In this document: one piece after another, positions 51,504 to 60,834 of the stretch
Layout: each line of letters opens with the position of its first letter
Numbering within the stretch: the first letter of the stretch is position 1
Assembly (NCBI RefSeq): GCF_020873915.1
Contig: NZ_JAHWGP010000019.1
Location: 1 to 64,000, forward strand
Length of the DNA: 64,000 bases
Direction of reading: 5' to 3'
Source: Streptomyces sp. DH5
Lineage (GTDB): Bacteria > Actinomycetota > Actinomycetes > Streptomycetales > Streptomycetaceae
Notes under the pieces: model-generated
Database searches by the model: none
Told to the model about the DNA's origin: nothing
The model's input: the letters and a program-made list of their open reading frames with translations, nothing else
Position numbers and translations under genes: made by a program

Positions 51504-52853
51504 TCAGCCGGCCTCCCGGACGGTCATCGGCAGCCCGCCGCGCATCCGCAGGGACATCATCGGCTCCGCCACGCCCCGGTGCCCCGGCACGACGTCCAGA
51601 TCCAGGTCCCGGGTGACCAGCGCGGTGACGAAGACGGCTTCCATCATCCCGAGGCCGCTGCCCACGCAGAAGCGGGGTCCGGCGCCGAAGGGGATGTAGG
51701 CGTAGCGGGGGCGGTTGGCGGCCCGCGCCGCGTCGAAGCGGCCCGGGTCGAACCGCTCCGGGTCGTCCCACAGGTCGGGGTGGCGGTGCAGGGTGTAGGG
51801 GCAGACCAGGACGTCCGCCCCTGCCGCGACGCCGAAGCCGCCCACCTCGTCGGCCCCCTGGGCGATGCGCGGCAGGATCCACACCGGCGGGTACAGCCGC
51901 ATGGCCTCCTGGACGACCTGGGTGGTGTACGTGAGTTTGTGCAGGTCGTCGGCGTCCGGCAGGCGGCCGTCGGCGAGGACCGCGCGGGCCTCGTCACGCA
52001 GCAGGTCGCGCACGTGCGGGTGGCGCGCCAGCAGGAACAGGGTCCATCCCAGCGTGCTCGCCGTCGTCTCGTGCCCGGCCAGGAGCAGGGTGACAAGTTC
52101 CTCGCGCAGGCGCCGGCGTCCCACGGCCGGGTCGTCGTGGCGGCGCGCGGCGAGGATCATCCGGGCGAACGCGTCGTCACCGGGATCGTCCCCGTCCATC
52201 CGGGCGGCCCGGTCGGCGACCAGTGCGTCGACGGTCCGGGTCAGCTCCCTGCGGGCCCTGCGGAACCGCCGCTGGGTGCCCAGCGGCACCCAGGTCGGCA
52301 CCAGTCCCTGCGTCACCATGTCGAACATGGCCTGGTCCTGGACCGCCTCGAAGGCGTGGGCGATGCCGTCGTGGCCGTCCAGGGACGTGTCCATGAGGGT
52401 GCGGCCCAGCACGCCGAGGGTCAGTCCGGTGACCTCCGTGAGCACGTCGACCGGCCCCTGCCCGGCCCGGGTGCGCAGCAGGTCGACGAGCGCGGCCGCC
52501 TCCCGGGCGACCGCTCCCGCCTGCTCGGCGATCCGCCGGGGCCGGAACGCGGGCTGGACGGTGGCACGCTGGGCCCGCCACAGCTCGCCCTCGCTGGTGA
52601 GCAGCCCGTCCCCGAGGATCTTGCGGGACTCCACCAGGCCGATGCCCTTGTGGTAGTTGGCGGCGTTGTCGGCCAGGACGTGCTTGGCGTAGTCGGGCCG
52701 GTTGAAGATGTACATCTTCTTCGGCCCCATGGAGACCCGCACGGCGTCGGAGAGCCGGGCGGCGTCCTCCATCATGCCGAGCCGGTCCACGGCGAGCTTG
52801 CGCAGCAGCCCGGGCAGGGCCCACACCGGCGGGCCCGGGGGGTGCACACCCAT
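51504..52853 (-). CDS. Cytochrome P450 (second)
   Basis: 449 residues. 'LLLAGHETTASTLGWTLFLL' (I-helix), 'QEAMRLYPPVW' (ExxR), 'YIPFGAGPRFCVGSGLGMME' (heme Cys). It resembles CYP102/CYP4-like bacterial P450s more than the CYP105 type. ATG lies one base after the flavin reductase stop, so it belongs to the warhead operon and is its last gene. P450s in the same position (for example SgcD3-type enzymes) hydroxylate enediyne cores or side chains; the exact site cannot be told. Confidence 0.87.
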   Translation of the reverse strand: MGVHPPGPPVWALPGLLRKLAVDRLGMMEDAARLSDAVRVSMGPKKMYIFNRPDYAKHVLADNAANYHKGIGLVESRKILGDGLLTSEGELWRAQRATVQPAFRPRRIAEQAGAVAREAAALVDLLRTRAGQGPVDVLTEVTGLTLGVLGRTLMDTSLDGHDGIAHAFEAVQDQAMFDMVTQGLVPTWVPLGTQRRFRRARRELTRTVDALVADRAARMDGDDPGDDAFARMILAARRHDDPAVGRRRLREELVTLLLAGHETTASTLGWTLFLLARHPHVRDLLRDEARAVLADGRLPDADDLHKLTYTTQVVQEAMRLYPPVWILPRIAQGADEVGGFGVAAGADVLVCPYTLHRHPDLWDDPERFDPGRFDAARAANRPRYAYIPFGAGPRFCVGSGLGMMEAVFVTALVTRDLDLDVVPGHRGVAEPMMSLRMRGGLPMTVREAG

Positions 52854-52854
52854 G

Positions 52855-53394
52855 TCACACCTCCGGGGCCCGGTCGGCGAGCTGCCGGAAACGGCCGCCG
52901 TGGAACACCAGCGGCTCGCGCCCCGGCGCCTCGTCCAGGGCGAGCACCCGCCCCAGGAAGATCGCGTGGTCGCCGCCGTCGTACGTCCGCCAGGTCGCGC
53001 ACTCGAAGTGGGCCGCCGCCCCCGCGATCAGGGGGGCGTCGCTCTCCCGGCCGGGCAGCGAGCCGACGGCGTCGAACTGCTGCGCGCCGGCGGGCCGGGA
53101 GCGGCTGGCGAAGTACCGGGCCACGTCCTCCTGTCCGGAGGCCAGGACCGACACGGCGAACCGGTCGGTCTCGGCGAGGCTGCGGTACATGCCGGCGTCC
53201 CTGCCGACGCACAGCAGCACGAGCGGCGGATCGAGGGAGACGGAGGTGAACGAATTGGCGGTCATGCCCCGCGGGGAGGCGCCGCCGGCCGTCACCACGG
53301 TCACCCCCGTGGCGAACGTCCCGAAGGCCCGCCGCAGCCGCGTGGCGTCGCCGGCGGCGGCGGTCCACGGCGGTGCGGCGGTCAGCGGGCTCAT
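52855..53394 (-). CDS. Flavin reductase (HpaC/SgcE6-like)
   Basis: 179 residues of the split-barrel flavin reductase family: 'FGTFATGVTVVTAGGASPRG', 'MTANSFTSVSLDPPLVLLCV' and 'HFECATWRTYDGGDHAIFLG'. It reduces FAD or FMN with NAD(P)H and hands the reduced flavin to two-component oxygenases. This is the only stand-alone reductase in the window and would serve the HpaB-type hydroxylase (16403) and the class D flavoproteins (18182, 33434). ATG overlaps the TEBC stop (ATGA). Confidence 0.87.
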   Translation of the reverse strand: MSPLTAAPPWTAAAGDATRLRRAFGTFATGVTVVTAGGASPRGMTANSFTSVSLDPPLVLLCVGRDAGMYRSLAETDRFAVSVLASGQEDVARYFASRSRPAGAQQFDAVGSLPGRESDAPLIAGAAAHFECATWRTYDGGDHAIFLGRVLALDEAPGREPLVFHGGRFRQLADRAPEV

Positions 53395-53849
53395 GCGGTC
53401 CGCCCCGTCAGCGAGGTGGGCCGCACCGCGTAGGGCCGCAGCGCGCGGGCCAGGGGCTCGGGGATGAGCGAGGGCACCGTGTTGGTGTTGGGCCCGCGCA
53501 TGCAGGCGATGCGCTGGCGGCCGCGGGCCACCGGGATCTCGGCGCCGCCGGTGACCTTGACGTAGTCGAAGGTGAACTCCAGCTGCGTCTGGCCCAGTTC
53601 GGACAGGCGCATCCGGACGGAGAGCTCGTCGAAGGCGGTGATCTCGGCGAAGAACTCGCAGTCCACCTTCAGCGTGAACAGCTTGAGGTCGTCCTGGAGG
53701 TCCGCCAGGACCTCCGGCGCCTTCTCCTGAAGGAACATCTCCCGGCAACGCCCCTGCCATCGCAGGTAGTTGACGTAGTAGACGTTGCCGACGAGGTTGG
53801 TCTCCTCGAAGCCGACGGTGTGCCGGTACTCGAAGTAGTCATCCACCAT
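53391..53849 (-). CDS. tebC: Enediyne thioesterase TEBC (SgcE10-type)
   Basis: 152 residues, single hotdog fold. The motif 'GFEETNLVGNVYYVNYLRWQ' followed by GRCREMFL is the diagnostic segment of enediyne thioesterases (CalE7, DynE7, SgcE10), including the Arg that acts in place of the usual acidic residue. The enzyme hydrolyses the polyene from the carrier domain of the PKS, which gives heptaene-type shunt products when expressed with PKSE alone. It begins 3 nt after the PKSE stop in the same transcript. Confidence 0.93.
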   Translation of the reverse strand: MVDDYFEYRHTVGFEETNLVGNVYYVNYLRWQGRCREMFLQEKAPEVLADLQDDLKLFTLKVDCEFFAEITAFDELSVRMRLSELGQTQLEFTFDYVKVTGGAEIPVARGRQRIACMRGPNTNTVPSLIPEPLARALRPYAVRPTSLTGRTA

Positions 53850-53852
53850 GGT

Positions 53853-56800
53853 CTAGGGCCGCCCTTCGGTTCGTTCCGTGTCGTGTACGAGGAAGGCGAA
53901 GACCGCGGGTTCCAGGGCGTCGCGCAGCGCGGTGACGAAGGTGGCGATGCGGATGCCGCCGGCGGCGAACTCCACCCACGCCTCCCTGCGCCGGGGCAGC
54001 ACGGTCAGGGGCGCTCCCGCCATGATCCCGGCCTTCTGGAGGCACTCGACGGCGCTCCACACACGCGTGGCGGCGGTGTCGGGCGCCTCACCCGTCTCCT
54101 TGGCGACCAGCCGTGCGACGGGGGCGTGTTCGCCGAGCAGCCCCTGCCACTCGGTCTCCGAGCGCATGCTGACCGCCTCGAGGTCGCAGGCCACCTCCGC
54201 GCCGGAGACGGCGCTGAGCGTCACCCCGAGCCCGTGCGCCGCGGACATCGACAGGTGCCGGTCCGACGCGAGCTCCGGCCGTCCGTCGGGCCGGTGGCCG
54301 ACCGTCACCGGGGCGCCCACCGCACGGGCGGCCGCGTCCGCGGTGAAGCTCCGGCGCCGGCTCACCGAACCCGGGGGCTGTCCGCCGTGCGGCTCGACGG
54401 CGACCGCGATCCGGGCGTCCAGGACCTCTTCGAGGGTGCGCTCCAGGTAGGGGCCGAGCAGCGGCGCGACCCAGGGGCCGGCCCCGTCGGTCCGGCGCAC
54501 GGCGTGCAGGGTCAGTCCCTCCCAGCGTTCGACGACGGTGCCGTCCTCGTCGCGTACGGCGATGTCGTACACGTAGGTGTTGCCGTCCCGGCTGCGTTCG
54601 ACGGCCGTGTACCTGAGCCGCTCCGGCACGTGGTCCCCGGAGCCGAGCGGGTGGATCCGCTCGACGCCGGAGGGCAGCAGGGTGGCGTCGGGCACGCAGA
54701 CCTGGTTCCCGTGCATCAGCGCGTCGCGCATGCCCGGGTCGGCCAGCAGCAGCTGTCCGGGCAGGAACCCGGCGAACCATCCCTCGGGCTTGCGGCGCAC
54801 GTCGACGTCGGCGTCGACGTGCCGGGCCGCCGCCCGGTGGAAGCGGCGCAGCCGCTGGAAGCGCGCGCCCTGGAACAGCAGCCCGCCGTACAGGTCGGCG
54901 GCCGGGTCGAGCGGGACCGGGGCGGTGCCCTCGGGCACCTGCTCGGGCGGCCCGTCCGGCGCCTCGACGCCGCCGAAGACGAGCCGGGCCCGGAAGTGCT
55001 CGGCCACGAAACCGGTGTCCTCGGCGTGCACCGCGACGTCGACGGTGTCGCGTCCGGTGACGGTGGCGGCGACCCGGATCCGGGTGCTGCCGTCGGGCGG
55101 TACGACGATGGGCCGCAGGAACTGCGCCCCCTCGATGACGGGGGTGCCGCTCCAACCGGTCGCGGCGGTCGCGACCTGCGTCATCGCCTCCATGCCCATG
55201 ACGGCGGGCAGCAGCAGGTTTCCGTCGAGCAGATGGTCGGCCAGGTAGGGGTCGGTGCCCGCGTTCAGTTCCACCTCGGTGACGAGTTCGACGCCGTGGT
55301 AGCGCACGAGCGGGTTGTCGGTGAACCGCAGCAGCGGCAGCGGCGGCAGGTCCCGGCGGACGGTGCCGATGCCCTCGGTGCGGCCGCTGATGACCGTGAC
55401 GACGGGAGCGTCCGGGTCGGATATCAGCCGCAGCAGGATCTCCACGCCCTGGTCGGGCGAGACCGGGGCGATGCCCTCGCGGGCGAGGGTCTCGACGACG
55501 GAGAGCTTCTCGCCCATGCCGACGCCCGACCACACCGACCACTCCATGCACCTCGCGCGCAGCCCCGGGTGGGTGCGGGCGACCTCCTCGGTGAGGTCCG
55601 CCAGCCACTCGTTGGCGGTGGCGTAGTGGGCCTCGCCGCGCAGTCCGGCCCGGCCGATGATGCTGCCGAAGGAGACCAGCAGCTTCAGGCCGTCGGCCCC
55701 CACCGCGTCCAGGACCGTGCGCAGACCGTCGACCTTGGGGGCGAAGGTGCGGCGGAAGTCCTCCGCGTCCAGTTCGCTCAGGGGGGCCGGTTCGTTGCGG
55801 CCGGCCCCGTGCAGGACGCCGGTGATCCCGCCGAGGTTGCGCTCCAGCTCGGCGACGGCCGCCGCGACCTGTTCCGCGTCGGTGACGTCGGCGCGCGCGT
55901 AGTGCACGCGGACGCCGCCGTCGGCCATCCGGGCCAGGTTCCCGGCGAGTTCGGTGTCGGCGGCCGGGTCGGAGCGGCCGAGCACGGCCAGCTTCGCCCC
56001 GGTCCGCCGGGCGACGGCCAGGGCGCACTCGGCGGAGATGCCCTTGCCGCCCCCGGTCACCAGCAGCACGTCGGCGGCGCCCAGCGGGAGGTCGGTGGTC
56101 TCCTGCTCGACGGGCAGGGCCCGCAGGGTCGGCACGCGCCGTACGCCGGCCGTGTCGTAGTGGACCTCGGCGAACCGGTCGGTGGCGCGGACCTCGGCCA
56201 CGACGCGGGCGACCGTGTCCCCGTCCAGCGGGAGCTGGACGACGGTGGTGCGCAGGTGCGGGGCCTCCTGGTGCAGGGTCTTGGCCAGGCCGGCCGCGCC
56301 GCGCCCGTCCTGCACGAGGACGAACCGTCGTTCGCGGTCGCCCGTGAGGGCGCTGCGGGCGGCGGCGAGTGCTGCGTCCACCTCCTGCCGGGTGCAGCCC
56401 CGGGGCAGGACGGTGAGGACACCGCCGCCGGCGCCGGCGCTCTCCAGCGCCGCCCTGAGGTCCTGGCACAGGGCCGGGTCGGCGGTGCCGAACAGCTCCC
56501 ACGCGCCGTTCGCCCCGGCGGCCCCGGGCGACGGTGCGGCGACCTCCTCCAGGTCGACGGCGAACGGCCGGGCCCAGGGCGCGGCTCCGGCCACCGCGGC
56601 GACGCCGGTCTCCCCGGCCTCGGTCGCGCCGGTGCTGACCAGGGTGTCCAGGGCTTCGGCGAGTTCGCTGAGGCTGGCGGTGGCGAAGTTGGTCGGCATC
56701 CGGTTCGGCGCCAGGCCGAGGCGGACCGCCGCGACGTTGACGATCTGACCGACGGTGATGGAACTCAGGTGCAGGTCGTCCAGGAGCCGGCTGCCGGGGT

Positions 56801-59762
56801 CCACGAGTTCGGCCGGGAGTTCGGCGCGCTCCGCGACCAGTTCCCGCAGCACGTCCAGCGCTCCCTGCCGCTCCGCGGCGGGCTCTGCCGCCTTCTCCCC
56901 GGTGCCGGCGGGCGCCGTCGCCGCGGCCGCGGGTGTCTGGAGGGCTGCGGGTGCCTGGCGGGCCGCGGGTGCCTGGGGGGCGGGGACGTCGGCCGGTGCC
57001 GCGGTCACGGCGGCCGGGCGGGGGGCCCGGGCGGCGGGCGCGACGTCGCGGGGCGCCTGCTCGCACGGGCTGGACAGGAAGGAGAACTCCTGGCCGACCT
57101 TCAGCGGCCGGATCAGCCGGTCACGGAAGAGACCCTCGAGCGCGACGGGGGCGCCCACGGCGAACGCGGCGCCCACGACGCCGAGGAGACCGCGCAGCGA
57201 CTCGTCGTCGGTGTCCAGCGCGACGGCCGGTACGTCCGTCGCCGCCCGTGCCATGCCGCTGAGCACGCGGCCCGGACCGACCTCGACGAACAGGTCGGCG
57301 TGCCGGGCCGCCTCGCGCACCGCCTCGGTGAAGCGGACGGGAGCGGTGATCTGGCGGCTCAGCAGCTCCGGTATCCCGGTGTCGCGGTCCAGTTCGGTCC
57401 CGGTGACCGTGGAGACGACCCTGCCGTGGACCTGCCCGACGGCCGCGTCGGCCAGCCAGGTGCCGAACGCCTCGGCCGCCGGGGCGACCAGCGGGGAGTG
57501 GAAGGCGTGCGAGACGGGGAGCGGGGTGCAGTCCACCCCGGCCTCGGCGGCCCGCCGCCCGACCTCCCGGACCGCCTCGACGGGGCCGGCGACCACGGTC
57601 TGCGCGGGTCCGTTGTATCCGGCGACGACGGCGTCGAGGCCGGTGAGGAGTTCCTCCGCCCGCTCGGGGGCGGCGTGCAGGGACGCCATGGTGCCCGAGG
57701 CGCTGTGCCGGGCCATGGCCCCGCCGCGCACGCGCGCCGCCTCCAGCAGCGTCCGCTCGTCGAAGGCGCCCGCCCAGTGCAGGGCCGAGAGCTCGCCGAG
57801 GCTGTGGCCGACGGCGACGCCGGCGTCCAGGCGCAGCGCGTCCAGGACGCGCAGTCCGGCGGCGGTGCCGGTGACGATGCGCGGCTGGGCCACCTCGGTG
57901 GCGACCATGTCGCCGGTGCTCGGCAGGCCGGCCCGGTCGAAGACGTCGGCGGCCGGGGCGAAGCGGCGGCGCAGCGCGCCTCCGCCGGTTCCCTTGCCGG
58001 AGCCCTGCCCCGGGAAGAGGTAGCCGATCCGGGCCGGTCCGGTGACCTCGCCGAGGAAGCTGCGCGCGTCGGCGGCGGTGTGGGTGTTCTCGCCGGACTC
58101 CAGCAGGCCGGCCAGGTGCCGCAGGCGCCGCTCGGCGTCCTCGGGGGAGGAGACGACGACGGCCGCGCGGTGGGCCCTGCCGCGCTGTTCGCGCTGGAGG
58201 GTGGCGGCCAGGTCGGCGACCTGGCCGTAGGAGACTCCGGCGACGAAGTCGGCGACCTCGGTGATCCGGGTGCCGAGCGCGCGGGGCGAGTCGGCGTCGA
58301 GCAGGAGCAGTTCGCAGTCCTGCGGGACGTGCGCCGGTGTGGAGTGCGGCCGGTGCGGCCGGCGCCGGGTGGCGGGTTCGTCGAGGACCACGTGGGTGTT
58401 GATGCCGCCGAAGCCCATGGCGGTGACGCCGGCCCGGCGCGGTACGTCCTCGGGCCAGGGTTCCGCCGTGCGCAGCGCCCGGAGGTTGGCGCGTTCGCCG
58501 GTGAGCAGGTCGTGCGGGTCGGTGGTGCCGATGGACGGCGGGACGGTGTGGTGGTCGACGGCGAGGACGGCCTTGATCAGGCCCGCGATCCCGGCGGCGG
58601 CCTTGGTGTGGCCGATCATGCCCTTGATGGAGGTGATGGCCGCGACGGGGACGTCCGCGCCGGCGGCGGCGCGTTCCTCGGTGAGCGCGGTGAGTTCGGT
58701 CATGTCGCCGACGGCGGTCCCGGTGCCGTGTCCCTCGAACAGGCGCACGGTCTCGATGCCGAAGCCGGCCCGCTCGTAGGCGCGTCGCAGGGCCAGCCGG
58801 TAGCCGCTGACCTCGGGCCGGGTGATGCCGCCCTGGCCGTCGGAGGAGATGCCCCAGCCGGCGATGGTGGCGTAGACGCGGTGGCCGGCCGCGAGGGCGT
58901 CCTCCTCGCGCATCAGGACCACGATCCCGCACCCCTCCCCCGGCCAGAAGCCGTTGGAGCCGCGGTCGTAGAGCTTCATCTCGCCCTTGGCGAGGGCACC
59001 GGTCTTCGCGAAGCCGATGATCTCGAACGGGTCGATCGACAGGTCCACGCCGCCGGCGACACCGACGTCGATGTCGCCGGAGAGCAGCGCGGTGCCGATC
59101 GTGGTGACCGACAGCAGGGACGAGGAGCACGCCCCGTCGACGGTGTACCCGCCGCCGCCCAGGTCGAAGTGGTTGCAGATGCGGCCCGCGATGGTGTTGG
59201 CGAGCCCTCCCGCCAGCGTGTCCTCGTCGACGGCCGGGAAGGGGTCCTTGTACGAGGTCTCGACCCCGGCGAGGAAGTCCGCGATGCGGGCGTCGTCCCA
59301 GCCGTCCTGCCCGGCGAGCGCGGAGGCCATCACCCGGCGTACGTAGGGCCAGCGCAGCCGCATGACGTTGGCGCGGGTGAACTCGCCGGTGAGCGTGTTG
59401 CCCACGACCACGCCGGTGCGTTCGCGCGGGAGTCCCTCGCCGCCGGGGAACCCGGCGTCGGCCAGGGCCCGGGTGGCGGTGTCGAGGGCGAGCCAGTGCG
59501 TCATGTCCGTGGAGCGGAACGTGCTGCCGGGGACGCGGTGGGCGACCCGGTCGAACGCGTAGCCCTCGAGGACGGCGGCGTTGCGGGCGTAGAAGGTGTC
59601 CGGGGTGGCCGGGTCGGCGTCCCAGTAGTCGTCCAGGTTCATGCGGACGTCGGGCAGCCGGCGGAAGGCGCGCCGTCCGGCGACGGCGTTGTCCCACAGG
59701 TCCTGGGGGGAGTCGGCGTCGGGATAGCGGCAGGCCATGCCGACAACGGCGATTCTGCTCAT
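53853..59762 (-). CDS. pksE: Iterative enediyne polyketide synthase PKSE
   Basis: 1,969 residues with the enediyne domain order. KS: Cys212 in 'TVDGACSSSLLS', His345 in 'FEGHGTGTAVGD', His385 in 'GMIGHTKAAAG'. AT: Ser654 in 'AVGHSLGELSALHW'. A single ACP follows, with its Ser near 1000 in 'LLDDLHLSSITVGQ'. KR: 'LLVTGGGKGISAECAL' near 1230 and 'EAHYATANEWLADL'. DH: 'DHLLDGNLLLPAVMGMEAM' near 1510. The C-terminal phosphopantetheinyl transferase includes 'CDLEAVSM' and 'WSAVECLQKAG' near 1905. It makes the linear polyene precursor of the enediyne core. ATG overlaps the UNBU stop. Domains and catalytic residues appear intact. Confidence 0.96.
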   Translation of the reverse strand: MSRIAVVGMACRYPDADSPQDLWDNAVAGRRAFRRLPDVRMNLDDYWDADPATPDTFYARNAAVLEGYAFDRVAHRVPGSTFRSTDMTHWLALDTATRALADAGFPGGEGLPRERTGVVVGNTLTGEFTRANVMRLRWPYVRRVMASALAGQDGWDDARIADFLAGVETSYKDPFPAVDEDTLAGGLANTIAGRICNHFDLGGGGYTVDGACSSSLLSVTTIGTALLSGDIDVGVAGGVDLSIDPFEIIGFAKTGALAKGEMKLYDRGSNGFWPGEGCGIVVLMREEDALAAGHRVYATIAGWGISSDGQGGITRPEVSGYRLALRRAYERAGFGIETVRLFEGHGTGTAVGDMTELTALTEERAAAGADVPVAAITSIKGMIGHTKAAAGIAGLIKAVLAVDHHTVPPSIGTTDPHDLLTGERANLRALRTAEPWPEDVPRRAGVTAMGFGGINTHVVLDEPATRRRPHRPHSTPAHVPQDCELLLLDADSPRALGTRITEVADFVAGVSYGQVADLAATLQREQRGRAHRAAVVVSSPEDAERRLRHLAGLLESGENTHTAADARSFLGEVTGPARIGYLFPGQGSGKGTGGGALRRRFAPAADVFDRAGLPSTGDMVATEVAQPRIVTGTAAGLRVLDALRLDAGVAVGHSLGELSALHWAGAFDERTLLEAARVRGGAMARHSASGTMASLHAAPERAEELLTGLDAVVAGYNGPAQTVVAGPVEAVREVGRRAAEAGVDCTPLPVSHAFHSPLVAPAAEAFGTWLADAAVGQVHGRVVSTVTGTELDRDTGIPELLSRQITAPVRFTEAVREAARHADLFVEVGPGRVLSGMARAATDVPAVALDTDDESLRGLLGVVGAAFAVGAPVALEGLFRDRLIRPLKVGQEFSFLSSPCEQAPRDVAPAARAPRPAAVTAAPADVPAPQAPAARQAPAALQTPAAAATAPAGTGEKAAEPAAERQGALDVLRELVAERAELPAELVDPGSRLLDDLHLSSITVGQIVNVAAVRLGLAPNRMPTNFATASLSELAEALDTLVSTGATEAGETGVAAVAGAAPWARPFAVDLEEVAAPSPGAAGANGAWELFGTADPALCQDLRAALESAGAGGGVLTVLPRGCTRQEVDAALAAARSALTGDRERRFVLVQDGRGAAGLAKTLHQEAPHLRTTVVQLPLDGDTVARVVAEVRATDRFAEVHYDTAGVRRVPTLRALPVEQETTDLPLGAADVLLVTGGGKGISAECALAVARRTGAKLAVLGRSDPAADTELAGNLARMADGGVRVHYARADVTDAEQVAAAVAELERNLGGITGVLHGAGRNEPAPLSELDAEDFRRTFAPKVDGLRTVLDAVGADGLKLLVSFGSIIGRAGLRGEAHYATANEWLADLTEEVARTHPGLRARCMEWSVWSGVGMGEKLSVVETLAREGIAPVSPDQGVEILLRLISDPDAPVVTVISGRTEGIGTVRRDLPPLPLLRFTDNPLVRYHGVELVTEVELNAGTDPYLADHLLDGNLLLPAVMGMEAMTQVATAATGWSGTPVIEGAQFLRPIVVPPDGSTRIRVAATVTGRDTVDVAVHAEDTGFVAEHFRARLVFGGVEAPDGPPEQVPEGTAPVPLDPAADLYGGLLFQGARFQRLRRFHRAAARHVDADVDVRRKPEGWFAGFLPGQLLLADPGMRDALMHGNQVCVPDATLLPSGVERIHPLGSGDHVPERLRYTAVERSRDGNTYVYDIAVRDEDGTVVERWEGLTLHAVRRTDGAGPWVAPLLGPYLERTLEEVLDARIAVAVEPHGGQPPGSVSRRRSFTADAAARAVGAPVTVGHRPDGRPELASDRHLSMSAAHGLGVTLSAVSGAEVACDLEAVSMRSETEWQGLLGEHAPVARLVAKETGEAPDTAATRVWSAVECLQKAGIMAGAPLTVLPRRREAWVEFAAGGIRIATFVTALRDALEPAVFAFLVHDTERTEGRP

Positions 59763-60832
59763 GCTGTCACCGGCACCTTCCGTGTGGGCGCCTCGGCGGC
59801 GGGCGGGCAGGCGCAGGCGCCGGCCGGGCAGGCGCACGCCGGTGCGGTGTCCACCGGCGTGGTGTCGGCCGGGGCGGTGTTCGCGGGGGCGGTGTTCGCC
59901 GCCGCCTGTTCCACGGCGGCCAGCGCCAGGGCCTCCTCGGCGCGCCGCCTGGCCACGATGTCCGCGGTCCACAGGAAGGCGCCCCGGATGGCGCAGACGA
60001 GCGCGGTGGCGAAGAAGAGGCCGTAGGCCACGCTCATGGCGGTCAGGACGCCGTACATGGCCGCGACCCCGCCGCCGAAGGCGATCTGGCCCCACTTGGA
60101 GGAGGGGGTCGTGCCGGGGTCCGTGATCATGTAGTTGGTGAAGAGCACGAAGGCGACGCCGGACATCATCGCCAGGGCGGCCGGGACGGAGGTGCCGAAC
60201 ACCAGGCCGCGCACGATGGCCTGGAGGGCGAAGCCGCCGACCCAGGCGAGGATGAGCCACATGCGTTCGGTGAGCTTGGCGTTGAGCATCGTGCCGAGGG
60301 TGATGATGATCGCCGGGACGAGCCAGTCGAAGCCGCCGTCGATGTACTCGGTGAACTGGTACGGCGGTGCGATGGAGGCCCACGGGAACAGCAGCAGGAT
60401 GACGGCGATGCCGAAGTTCGATGGGTTCATGACATGCCGCATGCGGCCCTTGAGCGGGGCCCTGAGCACCCACTTGGTACCGACGGCGACGATGACACCG
60501 AAGATCATGACCTCGACCACGTCGTTGACGTAGGAGAGCATGTTCACCGCGAGCGCGGTGATGTGGGCCGGCAGCAGGAACTCCATGAGGCCCTTGAAGC
60601 CGTTGCCCCGGAAGCGGGCGGCGCGGCCCTCCACCCGGGCGCCGAGCACCTCCAGGGCGATCTCCAGCGTGTAGGCGGTGGCCAGGGCGATGAAGGGCCA
60701 GGTCCAGGGCTGCTCGAAGCCGAGCACGGTGTAGCCGAAGACGTTGAGCACCGAGATCGAGATCGCGAATCTCCGCAGCGCCGTGACGACCTTCGTGTTG
60801 TGGCGCGGGGCGGCGGTCTGGGACGGGGACAT
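59759..60832 (-). CDS. unbU: UNBU, enediyne-conserved integral membrane protein
   Basis: 357 residues with about 7-9 transmembrane helices ('VLNVFGYTVLGFEQPWTWPF', 'VMIFGVIVAVGTKWVL', 'VILLLFPWASIAPPYQF', 'LVPAIIITLGTMLNAKL'), related to NqrB/RnfD-like membrane proteins. It is one of the five genes shared by enediyne clusters. The conserved 'FTNYMITDPGTTPSSKWGQI' is near the end. The C-terminal ~45 residues are unusual: repeated TAPA units followed by a Cys-Ala-Cys-Pro repeat ('ACACPAGACACPP'). ATG 60832 is 2 nt after the UNBV stop; the gene's own stop overlaps PKSE. Confidence 0.9.
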   Translation of the reverse strand: MSPSQTAAPRHNTKVVTALRRFAISISVLNVFGYTVLGFEQPWTWPFIALATAYTLEIALEVLGARVEGRAARFRGNGFKGLMEFLLPAHITALAVNMLSYVNDVVEVMIFGVIVAVGTKWVLRAPLKGRMRHVMNPSNFGIAVILLLFPWASIAPPYQFTEYIDGGFDWLVPAIIITLGTMLNAKLTERMWLILAWVGGFALQAIVRGLVFGTSVPAALAMMSGVAFVLFTNYMITDPGTTPSSKWGQIAFGGGVAAMYGVLTAMSVAYGLFFATALVCAIRGAFLWTADIVARRRAEEALALAAVEQAAANTAPANTAPADTTPVDTAPACACPAGACACPPAAEAPTRKVPVTA

Positions 60833-60834
60833 GA

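Noticed and set aside
53373-60026. A 2.2-kb-residue-scale open frame on the plus strand opposite PKSE
   Set aside because: It mirrors the minus-strand PKSE, is Gly/Arg/Val-rich with no recognisable domains, and arises from third-position GC bias.
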